Under the pieces are notes generated by a model that was not told where the DNA came from, did no database searches, and saw nothing but the letters and a program-made list of their open reading frames with translations. The translations under genes and the position numbers were made by a program. Positions 24,330 through 36,461 of a DNA stretch of 64,000 nt are shown piece by piece. Numbering within the stretch: position 1 is the stretch's first letter; each line of letters starts with the position of its first letter. Source of the DNA: Bradysia coprophila (taxonomy: Eukaryota > Arthropoda > Insecta > Diptera > Sciaridae); assembly GCF_014529535.1 (NCBI RefSeq), contig NW_023503313.1, positions 4,978,093 through 5,042,092 of the forward strand. The letters are read 5' to 3'.

Positions 24330-25988
24330 CGAGGGGTAACCGACTCGGGTAATTGACTACACACCCTCAAAGGAATTGCCGGAGTATCCGGTAAATAATT
24401 GGAATTGATGGAATTGACCGGAATTGATCGGAATTGGCAGGAATTGATCGGAATTGACTGGAAATATGTGGAATTGTAAGGAATTGAAAGTAAATGAGAG
24501 TAAATGCTGATAAGTGTGATTATCGGAAAAAAGGGCCAGCGAATGCAAAACCACATTATTTCCTTTTTGTTTTAATTTTAAAGGCTCCCGCACAATAAAT
24601 AACAGTGTACAGTGTTGATCAGTTCCATTTTAGAACAGGTCCAACGTCCTTTTATGTTCAAAATATGCACACTGAAGGATTCTTCTTCAGAGGATTCTTG
24701 TGAGTCAGATACGGAAGAGTTTGAGCTGTAACAAACAAGTGAATATTCGTCGAATGTTAGGCTGGGGCATTGCCGATGCGAAATGCTCCAGTTTCAAACC
24801 AAATTTACAAAAAATGCATCACCGACAATATCATCTATTCCATCAACTTTTCAAAAGCCTAAAATCTTACGATGTCGATCACTTGAACGAAACAAAAAAT
24901 TGAGTGCTTTGGCTTTTGCTGACGTGTGCTGAACAAATCCATTTCCTGTCGAGATACGAACAACGTTTTGTGCATCGGACAACTGAAACAGCAATTTACT
25001 TGAAAACATACACATTTCACATTCACCATATTAATCAATCGTATAGTCATGGAAAAATTCATGTAATTTCTTTCCTGCACCATAAATCGTAAAGAAATGA
25101 AGTTTTTTTCATGCCTTTGGCATAAATTACGGAATTTTTCTCGTAACTTAGGCCCTCAGCATGAAATGTTGTATACGCATCTGTTGTGGACGGTTTATTT
25201 TAGGCACTTTCGCTTGTCGCCCTCACTTCGTTCGCGCTATAATCCGCGAAATTGCCTAAAATATACCGTACACAACATATACGTAAATAACTATTCCTGC
25301 ACGATATACAGTTCGGGAAAAACTGACATTTCTTAATGAAAAATCATGGCAAAATATGTCGCATTTCAGTTGTCGGATGCACAAAAGTTTTTCGTCATTT
25401 CCTGACTTGGTACGAAAAATACTATTTATCTAAAATAAACAATGATGTGCGATGTGAAATCATTTTAAACAAAACTGCAGTCAATTGGACGGTTTAATCT
25501 AAATTGAAATTGAAAAATCTCTTCTAGAGTAAAAAGTAAAGATTCTAACAAAATGAGTCTCAAATGTAGGACAACATAGTTGTTCCAAATTTTATCTTGA
25601 TTTAGTCTGACGATTCTTTTTCCGAAATGCTTAAGGGTTTAACTTTGACTTTAAATTTATATCTATTTGAAAATATCGAGCAATTATTTCGAAAATTCGT
25701 GGAATTGAAGGTATTGATTGGAATTATAGAAATTGAAGGGCGAATCCGGCAAGTAGTGGTATTAATCCGTTAATTAAAGAAATAAAAGGAATTAAGAGCA
25801 ATTAAAAGGAATTGACAGGAAGTAACTTTAGAAATTGAAAGGGAATTGAAAGGAATTGAACGGAATTGAAAGGAAATAGAGCGAATCCGGCAATTAGACG
25901 AGTTGGTCCGGTAATTGAAGTAATTAAACGGAATTGAAAGGAATTAGAAATTGATTTGCCACCATTTTGGACAGTCGGTTACCCCTCG
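24330..25988. mobile_element. Non-autonomous hAT-like element, 1.66 kb, with GGAATTGA arrays at both ends
   Basis: CGAGGGGTAACCGACT forms a perfect 16-bp terminal inverted repeat, and CAAATAAG is duplicated on both sides (24322-24329 and 25989-25996). Arrays of GGAATTGA-type units lie inside each end (about 24360-24490 and 25690-25940). No transposase frame was recognised. A second repeat (25110-25300) is nested within it. Confidence 0.85.
25110..25300. repeat. Dispersed repeat, copy 2, with hairpin core 25174-25285
   Basis: This matches 16120-16280. The part 25174-25285 is an imperfect inverted repeat with arms of about 40 bases: GTTGTGGACGGTTTATTTTA against GTTGTGTACGGTATATTTTA on the other strand. 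It could be a small MITE nested in the hAT-like element. Confidence 0.65.
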
Positions 25989-26330
25989 CAAATAAGGTTT
26001 TGGAAAATCCATTATTTTCATTACTTAAGACCTTTCCAAGTCCTTCCAAGCCTTTAATATTTTTCATATGATTCTCGTAATTTTCTGGATGACTTGCTAA
26101 TTACTTCACTCTGGATTCGCTCATCCCTCGTCTTTAACCTACGACTGAAATGGTACTTTTTAATTCGAATGATTTATTTTAAAAACAACTTTGCTTATGC
26201 GACTCGATACAATAACTATGTTTAGTAATATTAAAGTTAATGGTATGTGTGTTCTCTTCCAATTAATTTCATTTGACACCAGAAATTTGCTTTGAATTAT
26301 AAATTAATAATTTTATCACAATTAGGCCGA

Positions 26331-27246
26331 CTAAAATAATCTTCTCTGCACGATGTATAGAACACAAGCGATGAAAAATGCAAATGCAAAAAATAGCAAA
26401 ATCTTATCGGTACATTCACGACGACCGTACTTCTGCAACAACTTTCCGGATTGTGATATTGTTCCGGCCGTCGCTTGTAATTCATCCCGAGTGCCTTCAA
26501 CATTAGCAGATGATGCAACCAGTGTTTCCAGAGTATCGGCACTTTTCTGTGTGGTCTCCGATAAATGTCGTGATATGGCTAACATTTTCTCTGTCACACT
26601 GTCTTGTTGCGATACTAAACTAGACCGACTGTGCTTCGCCGTATTTCGGTGTCTCATTTCAGTTTGTGGATTGGACAGTAGTTCCTCCTTGTCGATTTTC
26701 TCAATTTCTAGTCTCGTCGATATATTTGCTTTGCGAAATGCTTGAAGTGTTCTGTGGATAGGTTTCCGGTTTGATTGTTTTGCTCATTAATCGAATGGTG
26801 GTACAACTTACCTGGAAAGCTGATCACGATGCAGCTCCACCTCTTTCGAAATCTTTGGATCGCCTTCATCACTGGCCCAATTATCTAGTTGTGAGATGTA
26901 TTTACGGAGTGCCGACAGCTTTGCTCGTCCGGCTTCGTTTAAATTCTCCAATTCAGCTAAACTTCCACGAAACACCAAAATATCCTGAAATCAAAATTGT
27001 GAATTATTTCGCGCCAACTTTTTTAAAATTTTAAAATGATTCCACATCAACCGTGTTGATGTGGCAAGACCAATCCATCACAGTGCATAGTGTATCACTC
27101 ACAGACACTTTCCGAAAAGTTGCACATAAAAGTGAAAAGTTTATTGTTGTGCGCGGTTAAATTACCTGAATAATTGCTTTAACATGTAAATTGTTGTCGG
27201 TGATGCCCTGTCTCAGTGACAGCAATGTACATCCGTCCTTTTCCAT
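26331..27246 (-). CDS. Sec20: Sec20 / BNIP1, ER Qb-SNARE
   Basis: Sec20/BNIP1 is a tail-anchored SNARE for Golgi-to-ER retrograde fusion and ER organisation. Minus-strand exons: 27166-27246, 26812-26984, 26331-26751. These join in phase to 224 residues, the size of animal BNIP1 (about 228). It starts MEKDGCTLLSLRQGI. The last exon carries the SNARE region (about residues 110-195), with the family signature GTISQSGKLLQKYGRRECTD. A hydrophobic tail anchor, ILLFFAFAFFIACVLYIV, and a short basic end RRLF follow. The first intron (26985-27165) and the second (26752-26811) have normal GT/AG ends. A minus-strand AATAAA lies at 26173-26178. The gene looks intact. Confidence 0.92.
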
Positions 27247-27540
27247 TGCAAGAAATGGTGATTTTATTAAATTTTTCTAAGAAGCTACGAATACAATTTC
27301 AATGTTTTTTGACATTTCACTTTGTTTTGATGGACCTTCCGCAAAACACGACTTTGATATGAGGCGTACGAGCAATGCTTTGATACTATTCGCCACAACG
27401 GTGGATCGTTATAAAATGATGATTTTGCCGCGATTTATTTTCTCAAATTTGAATTGGTTTGTGTACTGGAGGTAGCATTAGCAGGCCGAAGTGATTTTGT
27501 AATTCAGACACATTAGGATATAGATGAGAGAAGAAATGGC
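27247..27540 (-). promoter_or_regulatory. Upstream region of Sec20/BNIP1
   Basis: This lies 5' of the Sec20/BNIP1 start codon and presumably contains its 5' UTR and promoter. No TATA box was seen. Confidence 0.3.
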
Positions 27541-27547
27541 TTTTAAA

Positions 27548-27686
27548 CAGGGACCATTTTTGTGAAAGTATTTTCCCAAAAGTTTTTTTTTTCATTTTCC
27601 GAAATTTTCCGAAAATTTCCGAAATTTTCCGAAAATTTGGAAAAATTTGCAAACGTTGGAAAAACATTCCCCAAAAATAGTTCCTG
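27548..27686. mobile_element. hAT-like MITE, 139 bp, filled with CCGAAATTTT repeats
   Basis: The ends read CAGGGACCATTTTTG and, inverted, CAGGAACTATTTTTGG. They resemble the termini of the 22501-22722 element. The interior is CCGAAAATTT-type tandem units. Flanks CTTTTAAA and GTTTTAAG share six of eight bases, consistent with an aged 8-bp duplication. Confidence 0.7.
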
Positions 27687-27714
27687 GTTTTAAGCGTTAA
27701 GAGTGCCTTCAAAC

Positions 27715-27754
27715 CAAGGCCGTATACTTGGGGAGCCCCAAGTATACAGCCTTG
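27715..27754. repeat. 40-bp near-perfect palindrome
   Basis: AAGGCCGTATACTTGGGG is followed, after two bases, by its complement with one mismatch. It would form a strong hairpin. It has no tRNA, histone or other known RNA signature. Confidence 0.7.
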
Positions 27755-27759
27755 CCTAC

Positions 27760-28345
27760 AAACAAGTGTCTCGAAAGACATTGATTAAAACACGAAATAC
27801 TCTGCCATTGTACCCGAAGTAAATTTCGATTACAAAAATCAATTATTCCTTGCGGCTAATCGAAAAAATTTTTATTTTCTTTCTTCGAAAATCTAGTTCA
27901 CAGCGGAACAACAACAAATCAACTGATTGCCCCTCATGTTCAAAGTCAAAGACGGACGTTTTTTGTGTGAATAGAAGTAGCTGAAGAAATTAATTTCATT
28001 TCTCGCGTTTTATTGATAAAAAGATCATGGGGTCATATCAAGATTTCGGATTTTCATGTGAGTCTAGTTTGTGATATATTTTTTAAATTGAATTTTAAAC
28101 AAGCATTTTGTCATGACTGCCCCAGTAAAATGTTGAAAGTCCAGCATTTACATTCGCCCTAAGAAGAAACTCCCAGTGGTAGAAACTTACCAGGTCATTC
28201 GTGATTAAAGTCATATACGATGTTCAAAACTAGCGATGATGAATGAATGGGCTGATGTCTTATAATGAAGGACACGAAAGGATAGCCGATTTTCGGAATT
28301 TATTTCCATAAAATTTTTCAATTTTTTTTTTCTTTCAGGAATTCG
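27760..28345. other. Gene-free stretch
   Basis: No features recognised. Confidence 0.35.
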
Positions 28346-28347
28346 TA

Positions 28348-28720
28348 CAGTCGGCGACATATAAGTGATACATTTTGTGTCAGCTGATTATCAGCTGATC
28401 AACTTAGACAAATAGCTATACATACAGGTTAACAGAGTACACACATGCGTAAAACCACAACACTGCTCCTAGCATGAACACAGAAAATATTCACTGGCTG
28501 ATGAAATCACAGTAAAGATGAATGACTTGTTTTCGTTTACAACACAAATAATCCCAAGTAGCTCTTATCATTAAAGGCTCCAAACTTGACACCTGTCAAT
28601 TTCATTGTTCATGCTAGAAGTATTGGTGTGGTAAAACGTTTAACAACGTAAAACCATACTTGTTTGTATGAATGGATCAGCCGAAACAAAATACGTCACT
28701 TATTTAAAAGTCGTCGACTG
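28348..28720. mobile_element. TA-flanked MITE, about 373 bp
   Basis: TACAGTCGGCGAC at the left and GTCGTCGACTGTA at the right give inverted termini bordered by TA (28346-28347 and 28721-28722), as in Tc1/mariner-type insertions. Inner arms remain partly complementary (for example CTAGCATGAACA in both orientations). No coding capacity. Confidence 0.7.
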
Positions 28721-28722
28721 TA

Positions 28723-30081
28723 AGAATTTTTGAATAATTTTAATGAATTTCTAGAATATTTCCTGGTTGTCTGATAGTAAAAGGGAGTCTGACTGGCTGA
28801 CCACTATAAGACAACGCAAAACCTGAAAATATTAGTCGATTCTTCTATGGTGAAATTTCTTAAACAATTTTATCGCAAAGTCTCTAACAATCTGTAAAAC
28901 GTTGCTTTGAGAAAGATTGATCGAACGCTCTTTTATCGATTGATGCTTCTTCACTCTGACTGATCAAGTTTCTCGATAGGTCAGTCAGCATACAGTCTCT
29001 CAATTCTCAAATGATCTCTCAATTAACTCTATCAAATCGACCAGTTGCACTTAATTGTTAATAGTAGGGGTAATGAAATGACTCTCAAAACCAAAACCAT
29101 TAAATAAACTACGAACAACTGATACCTACCGTGCCGTGGAGTATGTATAGTGCTTTCGTATGGTGATTGGTGATGTGATAAATCCATATACAAACTCCAA
29201 CCACTTCTGAAAATTCTGAGTGATATTCAGCGTTCAGTACATTTAACTCGATTCATTGAAGAAAAATATTGAGACCGATGGTCCCCAGACCATTTGATCT
29301 GATCATAAATTTGATCATTGCGATTATTATAGGTGGTTATCGAAAATTTAGTATTGCGCTCACTGGTATATCACAAGATAGGAGACAATAGACTCCTACA
29401 AGTATTCAGCATCGTGCGAGTCTGGCAATACGAATATAACGAATGAATGGCCTTTCTCTTTTTTTTTCTCGGTCCAATCGCACATAATACGTAGTGTGTA
29501 GTATAACACATATATTAACATTATATACGGGTACTTCATATTTTTAAGTTCATTTCAGTTTCAGCTGTTAACATTCACAGAACGGAATTGTATTGGAAAC
29601 AATATAATAAAAACAGCATAATATTTTCGAAACTGACATGTGTATTCAACTCACTTAAATTCTTTAATTAAAACACTTTAAAATTAGAGGCAAAATATTT
29701 GGTTTGGTTTTTTGTCATTTCGTCATTTTGCAATTTATCTATCGAAGGTATATACCGATACCTGTTGCGATAAATATTTATGAATTTTATCGAATACATT
29801 CAGACATTTGCTTTGCGCCAGAGTATATACACGTTTATAAATGTTATATTCGTTTTTGGATGAGAGTGAAAGTAATAAAAATTCGCAAAATTGAACTTGT
29901 ACATTTAAACTTAGAACAAGTTTTGTTATAAAATTCAGTTCAAAAAAAAAATATTTTTTTCTTATTCTTTGCAAGTGTGTATAAGGAACGTATATTTATT
30001 GTGCACTAAAAGAGGTTGATTTAATTCATTTGATAACAATTCATAAACTGGAGGTTACTGAACGTCTCTAATCAGTGAAAT
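28723..30081. other. Upstream region of Nagk, no gene seen
   Basis: AT-rich. The promoter of the kinase gene presumably lies near its right end. Confidence 0.35.
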
Positions 30082-33000
30082 ATGACAGATATGTACTACG
30101 GCGGAATTGAAGGGTAAGATTGAAATAATTAATGTTCATTAAATTCATAAGCATGGCATGGTATAATCTATTTATAGACATAAACAAGACGAGAGTTTTT
30201 ATTAACACACAATTTTGCTTCGGCGTCATCTCTTACGCTTCATTTTTAATGTTACAAAATTTAACAAAATATAAACAAGCGTGCAAACGCGGTTTGTGAT
30301 GATCAAACAAGAAATATATTTTTTTAAATAATAATTTTTAATTGCAATGACAGTTTCATGTTTCATTTTTTTTTGTTGAATCAATAGATTGGTCAATGAA
30401 CCACTTTCTCTTTCTTTTTTGGCATAAAAAAAAATTAGGAACAAGTTATATGCATGTACCATATAATCATGTTTTACCCGCCAACGCATTCATTGCATTT
30501 TTTCATTGTCACTTTATGTTTTTCGTTCATCTAGTATGATGAATGAAGCTATGAATGGTTTATTGTCTCAAAGACACATGTGGATTTTTCAAAGTCAATT
30601 CATGGTTGTGGTATTATGTCTTTCTAATTATTAATTCATTCATTTCACTCGGTTCACGGTGGTATGTAATTGAAATGAGGGGTCAGGGTCTATTTTTTTG
30701 CGAATAAATTTGTGAAGAAAAAAATAAATTCCTTTGTGGTATGATTGACGTCAAGTGGAGTGATCAGGGACATACATTTGCCAACAAGTTCGGAAAACGG
30801 CTCACCAAATTAATTCATAATTTTGAAATGAAATTTTGAATGAAATTTCTGTATGTTTCAAAGAAACACAACTTTCATTCCACTTCGAACTACTCTTTAC
30901 GTTTTGGTCCATTAAATTTAAAGAACTAAATGGGTTGATGAGCATAGAACATTCATAGGAACCATCAAAAGAAAATCTTCAAATTTAATCAACAAATCGA
31001 CCGAGAAAATCTTCCAATTCATGTAAAACAGTTGGAAAGTCGAAGAAAATATTCTGTGGACTTTCCCTTACACTTACGTTTTTATTAGTCCCTCGTTCAA
31101 CGGCTTATACATATCACTTTTCAAACTATTAGAATCCAATGCCGATTGAAAAGTAATCCAGTAATGCCACCAATACAGGCAAGATGGTATGAACGTAAGT
31201 CCCAATAGTGTAGTGATTGACACACCATGGAACACCACTATTTGATTTTATTGAGAGAAAATCAAACGGCCTTATATTACCTTCACATTCTCCGACTCTA
31301 CACTGTACATTGCAGACTACGCATATCTCCCTTTGATAAACTTTTGACCACAACACACTGAATTGAATGAACTGAGGAAAAAATTATTTTTGGCTTTTCG
31401 GTAAACATTATTTCCTTGATGCAATGAGGGGGTCATAGTACGCAGTACTTTTCTTGTAATCGCAAATTAATTTGGTGGCTTCTGAAGGAATGTATGTGTT
31501 TGTTCGTGCCATATTTATACTAACATCTCTGCGGCGAAAATTGCATATTTTATTGAATTGACCGAATAACGGCAAACTAATTGGTTTTGTGTGCCACTGT
31601 GATCACTCAGCTCACACAAACAGCGACCTTGAAACATGGCAATATTGTTAAGAATTTTTCTTTAATTAAAACTATTTCTTCATCAGATCATCAGTCGTTC
31701 AGATCAAATGTGATAATTATGACGAAGATTTCCGCATTTTTGGAATAATCAAACTGACTGCTTTGCCAAACTATGTCTGATACACACAAAAAAAACATCT
31801 TGGAGACCTTAACTTTTGTGATCCCAACGACTAGATTTGTTGCCTATTAATTGATTATAATATTTTGCTTGATATGTCAAACCTATGGCTTATTGCAAAA
31901 TTTTTAAATTTCAATTTTTTTTCGCTTTCCGTTACACTTCCTCTGTTTTAAGTTGATTTTGCTATAACATGGGAATGTCCGTTGTATTTTAAATATAATG
32001 TCGATTGAAGCGGGTATACCAACTCAAGAAAATGATTGACAACGGATTGTATGATCGGTACCGATCCTATTCGTCCTCTTTTTTCGCCTCGTTCTCCTAT
32101 TTTGCAAAAATACTAAGAACATCACTTTTTCATAAATGTTCTCTTTTTTCAAAACAAACTTTATTATTAAGTAAATTTGACGCAGCTCGCCAATGGCAGC
32201 AACTAATGACTTTCTATAAAAATGACTTATAACTACAAGAAATTCTATAGCCCAAAATAGTATCGCTCGCTCCGCTCGAGTTGTCCGCTATCTTAATGTT
32301 ACATGTTTGAATACAAAAGTTAGGAATTTGTTACAATTTGTTTCAATACAGAAATTTGTGTGACGTTTTTGGAGACACCCAGATTCTCGTACAAAGAAAA
32401 GAAATGAAAACAAATAAAATTTAAGAAAATTCGATACGGCACGTGGGTGATATCACTAACAAAGGAATACTTTGGCGATTTCAATTCTTGACTTACAACA
32501 TGAATGGCAGTGTTGATTCCACAAGACCTGGACATAAATTATGTCACATAATGCATGAATAAGTTGTACAGTTAGAGGCAGTGAAATTTCAGCATGAATT
32601 TGCTTCAGCTGATCCACACAGAAAATCAACAAAAAAAAACCTTGAACAAAAGTGTTTATACGTCTTTACACGGTTTTATAATTCTCAGGCGTGCATAGCA
32701 GCTTAAACCATATAAACAAGTAATAAACAGTTTTGATTGTATGGGTGGATCAACTGAGAAACAGCTGAAGCAAATTCATGTTGCAAATCTACTTTTTGTC
32801 CTCTTTTTCGATTTATTCCGAAATGTCCTATATTTCAAAATTGGAACCTTATTTAACGGTCAATACATCTAAAACGCCGCAAGACCGGCAAGACCTAGCA
32901 ATTAAAGCGTACAAAAACCATAACATAAAGTGCACAAAACGAAAATACAGGAAAACTGTTTGTGGCAACCAAGCTGAGCCAGCAATGTTTGCTTTAATGC

Positions 33001-35425
33001 ACGGACCTTGATATGAATGGGGTACAGCTATAATAAAAAAGCAACAATTTTGTATATAAAGCCGTATGGTCCATATACTATATACGCAAACACCAGAGCA
33101 ATTACAATTAACCGGCGATAAGAAATTGTTCATAAAATTGTTGTTTTATGAGAATTCGCGTAAACGGTCTGGTATCGTGTTTCGCTTAGTGAAACGATAT
33201 CTTTACAATTGAAAAAATGATTACAAATATTTATGTTCCATAAACACGTATTGCATGCAGGCCTGAGCACCTGATTTTTGTCAAGATTTGAATTTAGATT
33301 CTTAGATCTTAATATACGACCTTAGGGCTTATCTACAGATAAAGTCATAATTTGCAGAATTATCGTGTGTATACCATCTTGTATTATTTACGCATTATCA
33401 TTTGTTTTGAAGGATTAGGTGTGTGCGTTCACTAGACTCTCCGGTTCTATGATATTAATACCCAAATAAACGAATTGACAACGATGAAATATTTATACTG
33501 ATAACGTTGCCGCAAGCTGCAACATTTCTCATAGGAAGCAATTTCACTTCAGATAAAATGCAATCAAAAATGTTATTCATACGGTGGAAATTTGTATGTT
33601 ATTATATGCAACCTTCAGACGCCCTTGATATTAACCAATTAAATTTGGTGTCCCTCTTCAACACGAATGCACAAAGTGATGCAGTGTGAACGATTTGATT
33701 GCATTCCCCACACTTGGCACTGTTAGCTTTTTACGGACGACTATGGCATCTGTTATCGACTGTGGCAACAAAAATAAGTTCTGGTTTATTCAAACCGAGT
33801 AATCAATCTCTTGAATATGCTTGGATCAACAGCCGTAACAGATTCGATAAATATGTTGACTTGTTTGAAAGATTCAACGGAAATATTTAAATTTTATGGA
33901 TATTCGAAGTCAAGGGTCGCTAGCCAAGGACAACATTTTCTATTATTGGCCCATGGCAGAATATATTTATCGGAATTGTCAGTAAGAAGTGACGGCACTG
34001 AAACCTAAACTTTTAATCTGTGACAATGCGAAAGCAAAATTTCGTAACATTTCCAATTAGCAATAAACAAGTCAATTACAGTCATAACGTATCGCTGATT
34101 GTGGTATAATAAAAAAAATATTCTTAAGATAAACGGCACATCCCACAGTTGCGTAACCTTGAATTGTTTCGTAAATGATGTCATCGAAACTCTGCTTAAA
34201 TAAAGGGTGAATGGTTGATGAACCCAATGAATTATTTCCTGCCTAAACGTTTCTTTCTTCTTTCCGTTTATTTACAGAGGTGCAACACATTCCAAGCTGA
34301 TAATATGCAACCAAAACGGAGACATTATTGCAACTGGATCCGGTCCGTCCACAAATCACTGGATGGTTGGCATTCCAGAATGTGCAAAGAGAATAGCTAA
34401 AATGGTCGAAGCCGGTAAAAGTGAAGGAAAAATTCCACAAAATGTCAAATTGAAGACGTTGGGATTAAGTTTAAGCGGCTGTGAACAGGTACGATAAAAT
34501 TGTTATCTTTCATACACCAGAGACGTACTGAGTTTGGAAACGTTTATTTTAAAGGAAGCGTCAAATAAGGCCATAGAAAAGGAACTTTTGGACAATTATC
34601 CTGAAGTGTCCGAAAAGTATGTAGTATGCAGTGACACAATGGGAAGTGTTGTTACAGCTTCGCCAAAGGGTGGATTGGTACTGATCGCTGGTACCGGATC
34701 AAATGCATTGCTTTCGAATCCGGACGGAAAAATCTACAGTTGTGGTGGATGGGGAAACTTCCTGGCTGACGAAGCTAGTGGTAGGTTGCATTTCGTTTCC
34801 TAAAGAAAATTGAACGAACCGGTCATTCGAATCTTTCCACTGATTAGCATGGTGGATTTCACACAAAGCCGTCAAAACCGTTTTTGATCATGTGGATGGT
34901 CTGAACGTATCCCCCTATCCAATTGACACCGTATGGGAACTGATAAAATTGCATTTTTCGGTCAGTACGCGAGCCGACCTGTTGGAGTATTGCTATGCAA
35001 AATTCCAAAAATCAATGTTCGCCGGACTTTGCCTACGATTATCTTATTCAGCTAATGATGGCGATCAGCTGTCCCAGCATCTCTTCCGCGAGGCCGGAAT
35101 CCAGTTGGCAAAGGCAACGTTAGCATTAATACCAAAAGTGTGTCCCACTTTAGTGAAGGCAGGTGACTTGAATATCGTTTGTGTGGGATCAGTGTGGAAG
35201 AGCTGGAATTTATTGAAAGAAGGCTTTCTGGCCGAAATCGGAAAAGGTGACTTCAATTTTGGACTAACACTTTTAAGACTCAATCAATCGATGGCACTCG
35301 GTGCTGTGTATCTTGGTGTCGATGCCAATAACTATAACATGCCAAGGGACTATGCAAAAAATTATGAAGTATTCCATTGTTACCACAATAAGACAGTAAA
35401 CAATAACAACAGCAATCATGATTAG
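30082..35425 (+). CDS. Nagk: N-acetyl-D-glucosamine kinase
   Basis: This enzyme phosphorylates GlcNAc to GlcNAc-6-phosphate with ATP, salvaging amino sugar from lysosomal glycans or chitin in the cytosol. Exons: 30082-30113, 34278-34488, 34555-34780, 34848-35425. They give 348 residues (human enzyme 344). The short first exon encodes MTDMYYGGIEGG and joins in phase to GATHSKLI, which rebuilds the phosphate-binding motif of the ASKHA fold. Other family signatures are STNHW, LSLSG, CSD near 108 (expected catalytic Asp), AGTGSN (about 126-131), GGWG and GSVWKSW. The first intron is 4164 bp and contains a MITE at 32593-32780. The C-terminus has an extra Asn-rich tail. AATAAA lies at 35680. The first exon is short but fits by phase and motif. 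Confidence 0.93.
32593..32780. mobile_element. MITE-like inverted repeat in the first Nagk intron
   Basis: CATGAATTTGCTTCAGCTG at the left is matched by its exact complement at the right over 19 bases. The element is 188 bp. A TGGATCA motif is shared with the 28348-28720 element. No clear target duplication was found. Confidence 0.65.
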
Positions 35426-35679
35426 AAAGTGGAATGCGTCGGTTATTTTAAGATCACATCAACAAATAATTAAAATTAATTAATTAATTAACCCATGTGC
35501 CACAATGATGCACAGGAGGTCAAAGACAATACAAACTTATAAATTAGATAGCAGAGTTTTTGAAATGAATTTCATATTTTTATAGCACCCAACTATACGA
35601 AGTAAGATTTATGACGAAAAAAGAAATGTAAAAAATGTCTACTTAAAATTAAAGAATGCTCAATGTACAACCGAAAAAG

Positions 35680-35685
35680 AATAAA
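35680..35685 (+). terminator. Poly(A) signal candidate of Nagk
   Basis: AATAAA lies about 255 bases after the stop codon. Confidence 0.4.
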
Positions 35686-35689
35686 CGAA

Positions 35690-36455
35690 TCAGCAAACAA
35701 ATGTATGCATTTTCAATTCTGCATCATAATCGTTGAAGAACCGACAGAACCTAAGACGTCACGTTCTGGATAAGAGTATAATAATATCGAGATTGTCACA
35801 GTTCACTGACCTGATGTTAGTTTTGGAATGTTGATGATAATAGATTACAGATATTTTAGCTCCACAATCTGATGAAGTAAGTGGACCACGAACGTTTGTG
35901 ATGCTTTTTCTCTTTTCACATCAGACAAGAGACGTGAAGCTTTAAGTTCAAAATTGATCAGACGTACAGGCCAACAAGGTAATTTAAACAACAAGCCAAT
36001 CACTCGTTCAGCAAAAAGTCGTCAGTCGTCACTTAAAACTTTAAAAGACAACTCTCTGCCAAACGAAAGTGTGTGAAAGAGGTAACTTTTCAATGTTTTC
36101 AATTAAAGTTCTCCCTTATCTGCATCAAAAGACTCTAACAACATCATCGCCCTACATTTCGTGTCTAATGAGCATAAAAACAACAAAAAAAAAACATTGA
36201 AAAATCGTGTCATGGCCCCTTAATCCAGCTAACTATACTACCAAAAAATTCTACGTTCAACTGTTTTATTTAAGAAAATGTGGGTTTTGTCAAGGTCGCC
36301 AATATTGATGCGATGTAGTTATGTGACTTGAATTTTTGTATAAACTTCTGAATTGAATTAAATAGTAACCGGGAAGCAGTATAGAATAGTTACAATTTAG
36401 TGCATGGAACTGATAGGATAACAATATCACAACAGATTCAGGTTACTTCAGTGCA
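35690..36455. other. Gene-free stretch
   Basis: Nothing recognised. Confidence 0.35.
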
Positions 36456-36461
36456 TCAGAT

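Noticed and set aside
34534..34554. Start of the third Nagk exon at the first in-frame residue 5' of EASNK
   Set aside because: The frame is open further upstream, but protein alignment and the TTTTAAAG acceptor place the exon start at 34555.
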